This document shows, in pieces, positions 1 to 7,130 of a stretch of DNA of 64,000 bases (position 1 is the stretch's first letter; every line of letters starts with the position of its first letter). The stretch comes from Clostridium mobile (GTDB lineage: Bacteria > Bacillota > Clostridia > Clostridiales > Clostridiaceae). The position numbers and the translations under genes were made by a program. The stretch lies in assembly GCF_018918285.1 (NCBI RefSeq), contig NZ_JAHLQF010000002.1:1-64000 (forward strand), in the 5' to 3' direction. The notes under the pieces were generated by a model that saw only the letters and a program-made list of their open reading frames with translations, made no database searches and was not told where the DNA came from.

Positions 1-119
1 CTATAATACTAAGAGACTACAAAAAAGATTAAACGGCCTAAGCCCAATGGAATTTAGAGCTTTGACCGGTTAGGTCAATTTTTGTTATTTTCACTGTCTA
101 CTTGACAGGGTGCAGTTCA
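1..119 (+). mobile_element. Right end of an IS3-family insertion sequence, cut by the window edge
   Basis: Codons from 2 to 73 read YNTKRLQKRLNGLSPMEFRA followed by LTG and a stop. The phrase 'K-R-L-N-G-L-S-P-M-E-F-R' is the familiar carboxy end of IS3-family (IS150-like) OrfB DDE transposases. About 20 bases later comes CACTGTCTACTTGACAGGGT then GCAGTTCA, which looks like the terminal inverted repeat of such an element and would place the right tip at about 119. Only the tail is visible, so intactness cannot be judged. The junction at 119/120 falls inside a sequence that is uninterrupted in another copy near 57416, which supports this boundary. Confidence 0.75.
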
Positions 120-243
120 GGTCAAACATGTACAGCATCTTAACGGTATTTTTCTAAAATAAATTAAGAATTTCTAGATTTTGCTCAAATGCATAGAGCA
201 CATTAAATAGCATTTTTAAGTTTTGCACAATAAAATTAAAAAG
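120..243. repeat. Long dispersed repeat block, nearly identical to 57416-57541
   Basis: Starting at GGTCAAACATGTACAGCATC this stretch runs almost base for base like the block at 57416. Shorter or more diverged relatives lie at 3541-3618 and 55431-55500 (shared core: AAATGCATA...GCATTA...TAGCATTTTTAAGTTTTGCA). It contains no reading frame of note. Each of the four blocks sits 60-290 bases ahead of one of the hairpin repeats, so block and hairpin may form one composite element. Nothing else is seen in the gene-free 120-583 stretch except the hairpin at 336 and a small palindrome at 485. Confidence 0.8.
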
Positions 244-335
244 TAGATATTTGAGATAAAAATTGATTGCATCTCATGTTAAGTGTAACATTTTTTTATT
301 ACAAAATTCTTTTCCTTAAATATTTGTAAAACATA

Positions 336-402
336 AAAGAGCTAAGCATGTAGTGAAATAGCGACTTTTTTCGGAGCGGCTTCACTATATGCTCAGCTCT
401 TT
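336..402 (+). repeat. Dispersed hairpin repeat, copy 1 (AGAGCTAAG type)
   Basis: The arms AAAGAGCTAAGCATGTAGTG and CACTATATGCTCAGCTCTTT pair over about 22 bases with one mismatch and one G-U pair. The loop core GCGACTTTTTTCGGAGCGGC recurs in other copies. The upstream flank TTTGTAAAACATAAA and downstream flank AATTATCTTTGTAAAAACTT are also shared. It sits upstream of the ABC-2 exporter operon. Confidence 0.85.
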
Positions 403-484
403 GCTTTGTATCTCCAATTATCTTTGTAAAAACTTATAATTGTAAAATCAAATTAGTCAATTTTGCCCTAATCCTTATTAAAAA

Positions 485-496
485 TGACTTAAGTCA
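485..496. promoter_or_regulatory. Small palindrome upstream of the ABC-2 exporter operon
   Basis: TGACTTAAGTCA is a perfect 12-base palindrome, and a partial second copy (TATGACTTA) follows at about 505. It lies 90 bases before the ATP-binding gene and could be an operator. No regulator gene is adjacent, so this is a weak inference from symmetry and position only. Confidence 0.3.
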
Positions 497-583
497 CTTC
501 AACTTATGACTTAGAGTTATGATTTAACATACTAAGATTTTATAAAATATAAGTATAAGTAAATAAAAGGGGCGATTTTATAT

Positions 584-1516
584 ATGGGTATTAAATTGAA
601 AAATATTATTAAAAGGTACGGAAATAGCTTGGCTGTAGATAATATAAGCTTAGATATAGAGGATGGAGAGATATTTGGATTATTAGGACCTAATGGAGCG
701 GGAAAGAGTACAACTATAAAGATGATTATGGGACTTTTAAAGCCTAATAGTGGAGAGATTTTTGTAAATGAAATTGATGTAATGAAAAATAGCTTAGAAG
801 CTAAAAAAATATTAGGGCTTGTTCCACAAGAGCTTGCTATATATGAAAATATGACGGCTATGGAAAATGTAGAGTTTTTAGGGAAATTGTATGGATTAAG
901 AGGTAAAAAGCTTAAGGAGATGGCAGAAGAGGCTCTACAGTTTACTGGGCTTATAGAAAAAAGAAAGGAAGTACCTAAAAAGTTTTCAGGAGGTATGAAA
1001 AGAAGGTTGAATATTGCCTGTGCCATTGTTCATGAACCAAAGATAATAATTATGGATGAGCCTACTGTAGGGATAGACCCTCAATCTAGAAATCATATTT
1101 TAGAATCTATAAAGGAGCTTAATAGGAGAGGGGCTACTATTATATATACTAGTCATTATATGGAAGAGGTTGAAAGCATATGTAGTAGAGTGGGAATCAT
1201 TGATTTTGGTAAATTAATAGCTTTAGGAAGTAAAGAGGAATTAATAAGTTCCATATCAGAAGAGCAAAAAATAATAATTGAGGGTTATAATATAAGCTTT
1301 AACCCTATAGATGAGATAAAAAAAATAGAGGAAGTTATCGAGGTTAATTTAAAAGGCAACAGAATTGAGGTTATATGCAAGTCACCTAATGAAATTTTAC
1401 AAAGAGTGTTAGTAAAACTAGGAGAAGGAAATGTAGTAGTTAGAAGTATTGATATAAAACAAGCGGATTTAGAGAGTGTATTCTTAAAGTTAACAGGAAG
1501 AAAATTAAGAGATTAA
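584..1516 (+). CDS. ABC-2 type transporter, ATP-binding protein
   Basis: This 310-residue cytoplasmic ATPase would power the two membrane proteins encoded next. Walker A (GPNGAGKST, about residues 35-43), the signature FSGGMKRR and Walker B (IIIMDEPTVGID) with the following switch histidine (YTSHYMEE) are all present. The family (CcmA/DrrA/NatA type) usually exports drugs, antimicrobial peptides or lipids. The start has AAAGGGGCG about nine bases upstream. It is first of a three-gene operon, with 25 bases to the next gene. The carboxy third (about 225-305) is the usual DrrA-like extension. The substrate cannot be read from the sequence. Confidence 0.93.
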   Translation: MGIKLKNIIKRYGNSLAVDNISLDIEDGEIFGLLGPNGAGKSTTIKMIMGLLKPNSGEIFVNEIDVMKNSLEAKKILGLVPQELAIYENMTAMENVEFLGKLYGLRGKKLKEMAEEALQFTGLIEKRKEVPKKFSGGMKRRLNIACAIVHEPKIIIMDEPTVGIDPQSRNHILESIKELNRRGATIIYTSHYMEEVESICSRVGIIDFGKLIALGSKEELISSISEEQKIIIEGYNISFNPIDEIKKIEEVIEVNLKGNRIEVICKSPNEILQRVLVKLGEGNVVVRSIDIKQADLESVFLKLTGRKLRD

Positions 1517-1541
1517 TTATAGTATTTGGAGGATAGGAATT

Positions 1542-2318
1542 ATGTGGGCAATAGCATATAAAAATATAAAAGATATGTTTAAAAATATATTTCTCCTTGG
1601 GTTTCTAATAATAATACCCCTTTTCCTTATTGGTCTTATTAATAGCATGGCTGGAACTGGAGGAGATATAGTTAATGATCATTCTAATTCAATAGTTGAA
1701 TTAGTTATACTCTCATCTTCTAATGATAATTCCGCTATTCAATATTTTTCTACCACAACCCTTGTGCAATTTACCTTATTAGGAAGTATGATTGCAGCTT
1801 CTATGCTAGTAGGGGAAAGAGAAAAAAACACACTTCTTAGGATGTTTGCAGCACCAATTAGAAGAAGTGAAATGCTAGCTGGAATCTTGATAGGACATTC
1901 TTTAATAGTGTTATTAATTACAAGTGCAATAATAATTCTTTCTAATTTAATTTTTGGTGTGAATTGGGGGAGTTCGTCCTTAAATATTATTGTTGTAACC
2001 ATTTTTGGGGTATATATAGCAACATCTCTTGCTTTTATAGTATCAGGAGTTTTTAAAAGCACTAAGGTGGCAGGGACAGTTGCTTCATTTATAGTCATAT
2101 TCATGACCTTCGCCAGTGGGGGCTATACTGGTGGAGATAGATTTGAATTGGTATCAAAGTTTACAATAAACAAATGGATTTCCGATGCCTATTTAAAGCT
2201 TATGGAAGGTGGAGATCTTAATAGCGTAAAGATAAATTTGATAGTTTTAGGAATAATGGGAACAGTTTTTATGATTATCGCCAGCATTATTTATAGGAGG
2301 GAGAATATTTATGAATAG
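1542..2318 (+). CDS. ABC-2 type transporter permease (short)
   Basis: The 258-residue protein has an ABC-2 permease layout. There is one amino-terminal membrane helix, an extracellular loop of about 60 residues, then five hydrophobic segments with the family phrase 'GEREKNTLLRMFAAPIRRSE' after the second helix. It would form half of the membrane channel with the next gene. TTGGAGG precedes the ATG by eight bases. The 3' end overlaps the next gene by eight bases, indicating translational coupling. A substrate is not evident. Confidence 0.9.
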   Translation: MWAIAYKNIKDMFKNIFLLGFLIIIPLFLIGLINSMAGTGGDIVNDHSNSIVELVILSSSNDNSAIQYFSTTTLVQFTLLGSMIAASMLVGEREKNTLLRMFAAPIRRSEMLAGILIGHSLIVLLITSAIIILSNLIFGVNWGSSSLNIIVVTIFGVYIATSLAFIVSGVFKSTKVAGTVASFIVIFMTFASGGYTGGDRFELVSKFTINKWISDAYLKLMEGGDLNSVKINLIVLGIMGTVFMIIASIIYRRENIYE

Positions 2319-3357
2319 TATAGTGATTGCAATAAATTTAATAAAAAGAATGCTAAAAGAAATAAATATATTTGGGTTCATTTTCTTTCTTCCTATATTA
2401 TCAGCAGTACTTGCAGTGGTTATGTTTGGAAACACTGAAAAAGTTGCTGTTGGAATAGCAAATTCCCAAAGTGTAGAGTATTATCTCGTAGAATATTTAA
2501 AAGATAGCGGTAAATATGATATTAGGTTTCTGGAAGAGGAACAGATAGAAGAAAAGGTAAAAGATAAGGATATAGAGATAGGGGTAATATTTCAAAAAGA
2601 ATTTTCATCAAATTCTAAGGATAAAATAAAAATAGTTTCTCTTAATAACGATGAAAATGTACAGGTATTAAGAGGGGAAATTGAAGGATATTTAGCTGCA
2701 TTAATGAGTGGTAAGGAAATGATAGAATATGAAAAGACTACACTAAAATCAGAAGAATATGAAAAGGGTAGGGCTTCCATAGGTTTACTTTCTATGTTTA
2801 TACTGATGTTTGCAGGATCAAGTATTGGATTCTTACTTCAAGATAAAAGAGAAAAAAATTTCATGAGACTATTTTCTACTCCAGTAAAAGAATATGAGGT
2901 GGTACTAGCACATATTATGGCTAATTTTCTTCTTGGAATATTGCAAGTTAGTTTATTTTTGATAGTAAGCACATTTATCTTTAAAATTAGCTGGGGAATA
3001 TCACCTTTATGGGTTTTCGTTATACTGGCAGCTTATCTGATAACGTCAGTAGGATTTTCTGTAGGTTTGGTAGGAGTGGTAGACGATAGTGAAAAATATA
3101 ATTTAATTCTTACACTCATAGCCATAGTTACAAGTATATTAGGAGGAGGTTTTTTCCCAACTGATTCATTAAATGTTGTCATTAGAAAAATATCAAGTTT
3201 TATGCCCCAAAAATGGATGGTGGATTCCTATACGAAGCTTGCAAATGGAGGAGGCATTAGTAGTATACAAATAAATTTATTAGTGCTTATACTCTTTGGA
3301 GTGGTTTTTTTCACCTTTGGTATAAAAACTCTCAAGCCAGAAGAAAAAGATTTATAG
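2311..3357 (+). CDS. ABC-2 type transporter permease (long)
   Basis: This 348-residue protein is the second ABC-2 permease of the operon. It has an amino-terminal membrane anchor (about 15-40), an extracellular domain of about 120 residues, and five membrane helices in the carboxy half. The cytoplasmic phrase 'DKREKNFMRLFSTPVKEYE' is the counterpart of the conserved ABC-2 loop. It overlaps the preceding permease by eight bases and starts after AGGAGGGAG. Both permeases in one operon suggest a heterodimeric exporter. Hairpin repeats lie directly downstream. Confidence 0.9.
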   Translation: MNSIVIAINLIKRMLKEINIFGFIFFLPILSAVLAVVMFGNTEKVAVGIANSQSVEYYLVEYLKDSGKYDIRFLEEEQIEEKVKDKDIEIGVIFQKEFSSNSKDKIKIVSLNNDENVQVLRGEIEGYLAALMSGKEMIEYEKTTLKSEEYEKGRASIGLLSMFILMFAGSSIGFLLQDKREKNFMRLFSTPVKEYEVVLAHIMANFLLGILQVSLFLIVSTFIFKISWGISPLWVFVILAAYLITSVGFSVGLVGVVDDSEKYNLILTLIAIVTSILGGGFFPTDSLNVVIRKISSFMPQKWMVDSYTKLANGGGISSIQINLLVLILFGVVFFTFGIKTLKPEEKDL

Positions 3358-3435
3358 AAAAATTGTGGCATAAAACTATCTATATCAAATTAATTTAGCA
3401 ATTATAAGTTTTCACATAAAGGTATTCCAAAGCAT

Positions 3436-3499
3436 AGAGCTAAGCAGGTAGTGAAGCCGCTCCAATAAAAAGTCGCTATTTCACCACCTACATAGCTCT
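3436..3499 (-). repeat. Dispersed hairpin repeat, copy 2 (AGAGCTAAG type, reversed)
   Basis: The arms AGAGCTAAGCAGGTAGTGAA and TTCACCACCTACATAGCTCT pair with three mismatches. The loop (GCCGCTCC...AAAAAGTCGC) is the reverse complement of the loop in copies 1, 6 and 8, so this copy is inverted. It lies 80 bases after the exporter operon and could also act as a transcription end. Confidence 0.85.
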
Positions 3500-3540
3500 T
3501 AGTATTTTACAAATATCCTTATCTACCATCTATTCATCTA

Positions 3541-3618
3541 AGCATCTTTAAAAGTTTCTAGATTTCGCTTAAATGTATAGGCGCATTATATAGAATTTTT
3601 TAAGTTTTGCACAACAAA
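3541..3618. repeat. Diverged copy of the long dispersed repeat block
   Basis: AGCATCTTTAAAAGTTTCTA, then an ATGTATAGGCGCATTA segment and TTTTTTAAGTTTTGCACAAC match the 132-230 region with scattered changes. No gene is seen between 3358 and 3929. The stretch is filled by this block and two hairpin repeats. Confidence 0.65.
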
Positions 3619-3676
3619 TAGGTATTTACAATATGTATAATAATCAATATCTGAAAATATATTTTTAAAATATAAA

Positions 3677-3740
3677 GGAATTAAGTATATAATGGGAGGA
3701 ACGCCTTTTTCTGAAGTGACGTCATTATGCACTTAGTTCC
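3677..3740 (+). repeat. Dispersed hairpin repeat, copy 3 (GGAACTAAG type)
   Basis: The arms GGAATTAAGTATATAATG and CATTATGCACTTAGTTCC pair with G-U compensation. The loop reads GGAGGAACGCCTTTTTCTGA then AGTGACGT. The arms differ from copy 1 but remain self-complementary, as expected if structure is what is kept. Confidence 0.85.
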
Positions 3741-3929
3741 CATTTTTAGATACTCAATCATCATTGTAAAAATTTATAATTGAGTATCTAATTTGTCATA
3801 ATCTAATTTTGAAAAAACATATATGCTTAACTATTTTAAATTATAATTTTCAGTGTATGAAAATTTTTCTGTTTTTTGCGAACCTAAACGTAAGTGAAGC
3901 GTAAAACATAAATGAAAGGGGGAGAAGAT

Positions 3930-4508
3930 TTGAATGTAGAGAGCAGATATATCTTGCAAATGTATAACAATGATAGAGAACAGGGGCTAGAATTTTTAGT
4001 GGATAAATATAAAGATTCCCTATATAAATTTTCTCTCCATTTATGTAAAAATTCAAATGAAGCAGAAGATCTTTTTCAGGATACCTGGATAAAAGTATTT
4101 AAAAACATAAATACTTTTGATGAAAATAAAAATTTTCAGACCTGGTTATTTACTATATGTATGAATTCATATAAAGATAGATATAGAAAAAGTAAGAGAT
4201 GGTTGAATATAATAAGAGATTATTTTGATAACGAAGAAAAACAGGAGGAAATGGGAAAGGTATATTCTACAGAAAATCTACCTGAAGAAGAAACAATTAA
4301 AGACTATGAGAAATACATGATTAAAAAAGCTGTTAAAACCTTAAAGGATGAGTATAGAATTCCTTTAATACTGTACTACTTTCAACAGCTAAGCTATAAG
4401 GAAATTAGCGAAATTCTTTCAATCCCTGAAGGTACTATTAAATCTAGATTAAATAAAGGCAGAAAACTTATAAAGGATTATATGGAGGTGAATCACTATG
4501 ATGGATGA
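3930..4508 (+). CDS. ECF-type RNA polymerase sigma factor
   Basis: This is a 192-residue sigma-70 family protein of the extracytoplasmic-function class. Region 2 (about 20-90) carries the FLHLCKNSNEAEDLFQDTWI-like core ('AEDLFQDTWIKVF'), and region 4 (about 125-185) has the helix-turn-helix 'LSYKEISEILSIPEGTIKSR'. It would direct core polymerase to a small regulon, probably including its own operon. The start is taken as the TTG at 3930, because AAAGGGGGAG lies 6-15 bases upstream. The ATG at 3912 would put that sequence inside the gene. It overlaps the next gene by 11 bases, typical for a sigma/anti-sigma pair. Confidence 0.9.
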   Translation: MNVESRYILQMYNNDREQGLEFLVDKYKDSLYKFSLHLCKNSNEAEDLFQDTWIKVFKNINTFDENKNFQTWLFTICMNSYKDRYRKSKRWLNIIRDYFDNEEKQEEMGKVYSTENLPEEETIKDYEKYMIKKAVKTLKDEYRIPLILYYFQQLSYKEISEILSIPEGTIKSRLNKGRKLIKDYMEVNHYDG

Positions 4509-4806
4509 AAATAGATTGGAAGAATTGCTTTTTGAAATAGGAGATGAAACCGTAGAAGCTCCAAGAGAACTAGTAATAAAAACAAAAACTTATATGTATG
4601 ATAAATACCATAAACTTTTTATATATTTAATACCTTTAAGTATAATACTTTATACAATATTTGCTTCAACTATAGTGTATCTTTCTTTACATTACATTAG
4701 TACTAAATATATATACATCATGTTAAATACTGCATTTACTATAAGTAATGCGACAATAGTTATATTTTTATTATTATATTCAAAGTTTAATGAATCAATA
4801 AATTAG
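4498..4806 (+). CDS. Small membrane protein, probable anti-sigma partner
   Basis: The 102-residue protein has a hydrophilic amino end of about 35 residues followed by two or three membrane helices. It has no HxxxCxxC zinc anti-sigma motif and shows no family I can name. The 11-base overlap with the ECF sigma gene and the cytoplasm-plus-membrane layout suggest it holds the sigma factor at the membrane. That role is inferred from position only. The start could be either of two adjacent ATG codons (4498, 4501), with GGAGGTGA upstream. Confidence 0.6.
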   Translation: MMDENRLEELLFEIGDETVEAPRELVIKTKTYMYDKYHKLFIYLIPLSIILYTIFASTIVYLSLHYISTKYIYIMLNTAFTISNATIVIFLLLYSKFNESIN

Positions 4807-4820
4807 GAGTGTGATATATT

Positions 4821-5417
4821 ATGAGAATGGCATCTTTCTTAGTTATAATTCCAATGGCTATCTTAGCTGTGTTAGGAGCTATAATATATGTAATTTTCCA
4901 AAGTACTAGAAATGAAAATGGTAAAACATATGATAGTGATAGTAACAAAAACCCTTTCAAGATTTTGTTTTATGTATTAGCAGGTTTAGTGGGATTGGGC
5001 ATTGTTTTATTTGGGGCAAATATTTTTACTGGCTTACACATTGGTGGAGAAGAGTTTTGGACAGTATTTCCTGCTATGATCTTTATACCTTTAGTATTTT
5101 TAATACCTATTACAATACTTATTGTTATAGGAAGATTTGTTTATTATGATGCCAAAAGTAGAGGAATGGACCCTTGGTTATGGTTACTTGTAGTTATATT
5201 TGTTCCTAATTTTATTGGCTTGATAATATATTTAGTAGTAAGAAGTTCCTATACTTCAAACAATAGAAAATGCTTTAACTGTGGAAGTTATGTGAGGGAA
5301 GATTATAATATATGCCCTAGTTGCGGAAACCACTTAAAGAATAGCTGCTCTCAATGTGGAAGGGCTGTTGAGAAAGGTTGGAGTATGTGTCCTTATTGTG
5401 GAAATCACTTGAGTTAG
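4821..5417 (+). CDS. Membrane protein with two carboxy-terminal zinc ribbons
   Basis: The 198-residue protein begins with a membrane helix (about 5-25), then three more hydrophobic segments (about 45-150). The phrase 'YYDAKSRGMDPWLWLLVVIF' is common in small Firmicutes membrane proteins. The tail holds two zinc-ribbon modules, CFNCG...CPSCG and CSQCG...CPYCG, eight cysteines in all. It is third in the ECF operon, 14 bases after the probable anti-sigma gene. Its biochemical role is unknown, but a place in envelope stress sensing would fit the operon. Confidence 0.75.
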   Translation: MRMASFLVIIPMAILAVLGAIIYVIFQSTRNENGKTYDSDSNKNPFKILFYVLAGLVGLGIVLFGANIFTGLHIGGEEFWTVFPAMIFIPLVFLIPITILIVIGRFVYYDAKSRGMDPWLWLLVVIFVPNFIGLIIYLVVRSSYTSNNRKCFNCGSYVREDYNICPSCGNHLKNSCSQCGRAVEKGWSMCPYCGNHLS

Positions 5418-5457
5418 TTAGTGAATAGTAGAAAGTTATAATTCTAATATTATAAAC

Positions 5458-5495
5458 ATGAAACTAAGTATGCCATTGGTATGTACTTAGTTTCA
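5458..5495 (+). terminator. Stem-loop after the ECF operon
   Basis: ATGAAACTAAGTA pairs with TACTTAGTTTCAT across a 12-base loop. Only a short T-containing tail (ATTTG) follows, so termination is likely but not textbook. The position, 40 bases after the zinc-ribbon gene, fits an operon end. Confidence 0.6.
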
Positions 5496-5612
5496 TATTT
5501 GTATTCAAAATTATTTTTATAAATGTGTTATAATTAACATATAAAGAAATTTTTGGTTCCAAATGGGGAACTAATTAGTTATCACATAAATTATATAGAG
5601 AGGGGATTAACA

Positions 5613-6128
5613 ATGAAAAAAAGTAAAAAAATTATAATAGGAATTATATTTGCTTTTTTAGTGTGTTCTTTAGAAGTTTACAGATATATCAATATTAACA
5701 AAAACATTGATGAAAAAAATAATTTTAATGTAGAAAGTAGTTTTAATGAGAAAAGTAGTTTCAATATAAGTCAGGTAGATTGGACGGGGCAAGCAAAATG
5801 GTGGACTGACAATAGTGGAGATGATTTATATGATATTAAATTTGAATTTTTTGATGGAACAGATATAAAGGAGATAATAACTGAAAATGCTAATTATGAT
5901 ATGAAAATAAAAAGTGATGTTGGTAATGGAGAATTAAATATTAAAATTTATAATGGTGAAAAAATATTATTTGATAAAAGTGGTAAAATAGAGGATACTG
6001 TAACAATTTCAAATAATGGTAGCAAAAATGTAAGGATTGAACTTACAGCAAAAGAAGCAGAAGGTCATGTTAAAATTGAACTAATGCCCAATATAATAAG
6101 AGTTTCTAAAGATATTTTCAAAATATAG
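5613..6128 (+). CDS. Hypothetical membrane-anchored extracellular protein
   Basis: The 171-residue protein has a lysine-rich start, a single hydrophobic segment (about 7-24) and a mostly beta-type, asparagine- and aspartate-rich exterior. The anchor would place it on the outer face of the membrane. I do not recognise the family. AGAGGGG precedes the ATG by seven bases, which is why the upstream in-frame TTG at 5553 is not used. It stands alone between the ECF operon and a two-component operon, so context gives no function. Confidence 0.65.
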   Translation: MKKSKKIIIGIIFAFLVCSLEVYRYININKNIDEKNNFNVESSFNEKSSFNISQVDWTGQAKWWTDNSGDDLYDIKFEFFDGTDIKEIITENANYDMKIKSDVGNGELNIKIYNGEKILFDKSGKIEDTVTISNNGSKNVRIELTAKEAEGHVKIELMPNIIRVSKDIFKI

Positions 6129-6186
6129 GCTGTGGCAGATTATTTAGCAATTGTAATTTTCTAAAAAATAATTGATTGTGCAAATG

Positions 6187-6246
6187 AGAACTGGTTATAT
6201 AATGAAGTGGCTTCATAAAAGGCATTTTATTATGTAATCAGTTTTT
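6187..6246 (-). repeat. Dispersed hairpin repeat, copy 4 (diverged)
   Basis: The left arm AGAACTGGTTATATAATGAA pairs with TTTATTATGTAATCAGTTTT. The loop (GTGGCTTCATAAAAGGCA) resembles the reverse complement of the copy 3/7/10 loop (GCGCCTTTTTCGAAG). It is the most diverged copy, and its arms again changed together. Confidence 0.65.
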
Positions 6247-6339
6247 TGTCTTAAAAGAAGATAAAAAAATAAATACTTTACTTCCTATTACCAAATTAAG
6301 AATTAAGTTCTAGTTTTTTTAAGAAAACATTAAGAATAT

Positions 6340-6369
6340 TTGTAGATTTATCATAATTGTTTTATGATA
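6340..6369 (+). promoter_or_regulatory. Promoter with inverted repeat for the two-component operon
   Basis: TTGTAG (6340-6345) and TATGAT (6363-6368) are 17 bases apart. The inverted repeat TATCATAA-N5-TTATGATA (6349-6369) covers the spacer and the -10 box. This is a natural place for repression or autoregulation, but which protein binds is not known. Confidence 0.55.
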
Positions 6370-6407
6370 GTATAAGATATAGTTGTTATAGAAGGAGGCT
6401 TTTAGCT

Positions 6408-7112
6408 ATGACAAGGGAAACTATTTTAATTGTTGATGACGAAAAAGAGATAAGGGATTTAATTGGAATATATCTAGAAAATGAAGGGTATAAAGTAATT
6501 AAGTGTGGCAATGGAATGGAAGCTTTAGATTACTTACAAAGCCAGGATATAGATTTAATAGTACTAGATATAATGATGCCTAAAATGGATGGCATGGAAG
6601 CATGTATGAAGATTAGAGAAGAAAAGAGCATGCCTATAATTATGCTATCTGCTAAAAGTGAAGATATGGATAAAATATGGGGACTGACAGCAGGGGCAGA
6701 TGATTATGTAACAAAACCATTTAATCCATTAGAACTTATAGCTAGAATAAAGTCACAGCTAAGAAGATATAAAAAATTTAATACTAGCTTAGTAGTTGCT
6801 CAAGATGAAAATATTATTGAAATAGATGATCTTATAATAAATATAGCAACCCGTGAAGTAAGAGTTGGAGAACGTGAAATTAAACTTACTCCAATTGAAT
6901 TTTCCATTTTAGAGCTCTTATCAAGGAATAAAGGCATCGTATTTAGTATAGAAAAGATATATGAAAGGGTATGGAAAGAAGATTTCTTTAAATCAGATAA
7001 TACCGTTATGGTTCATATAAGAAAGTTAAGGGAAAAAATTGAAGAAGACTCTAGAAAACCAAAATATATAAAAACTGTATGGGGTGTAGGATATAAAGTT
7101 GAAAATATGTAA
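6408..7112 (+). CDS. OmpR-family response regulator
   Basis: The 234-residue regulator has a receiver domain (about 4-118) with the acidic pair DDE, the phospho-acceptor aspartate in 'LIVLDIMMP' and the conserved lysine in 'VTKPF'. A winged-helix DNA-binding domain (about 140-232) ends in 'KTVWGVGYKV'. The start at 6408 follows GAAGGAGG by eight bases; the longer frame from 6357 lacks this. It resembles the VanR/PhoB-like regulators of clostridia and pairs with the kinase encoded 18 bases downstream. The target regulon is not visible here. Confidence 0.93.
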   Translation: MTRETILIVDDEKEIRDLIGIYLENEGYKVIKCGNGMEALDYLQSQDIDLIVLDIMMPKMDGMEACMKIREEKSMPIIMLSAKSEDMDKIWGLTAGADDYVTKPFNPLELIARIKSQLRRYKKFNTSLVVAQDENIIEIDDLIINIATREVRVGEREIKLTPIEFSILELLSRNKGIVFSIEKIYERVWKEDFFKSDNTVMVHIRKLREKIEEDSRKPKYIKTVWGVGYKVENM

Positions 7113-7130
7113 GAAGATATGAGGTGAAAC

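Noticed and set aside
336-402. Hairpin repeats considered as plain intrinsic terminators
   Set aside because: Several copies lie far from gene ends or upstream of operons, and the conserved loop plus shared flanks go beyond what a terminator needs. Termination may still be a side effect.
532-1026. 164-codon frame on the minus strand
   Set aside because: It is antisense to the well-supported ABC ATPase gene, has an unlikely residue mix (Ser/Phe/Ile-rich) and no ribosome site.
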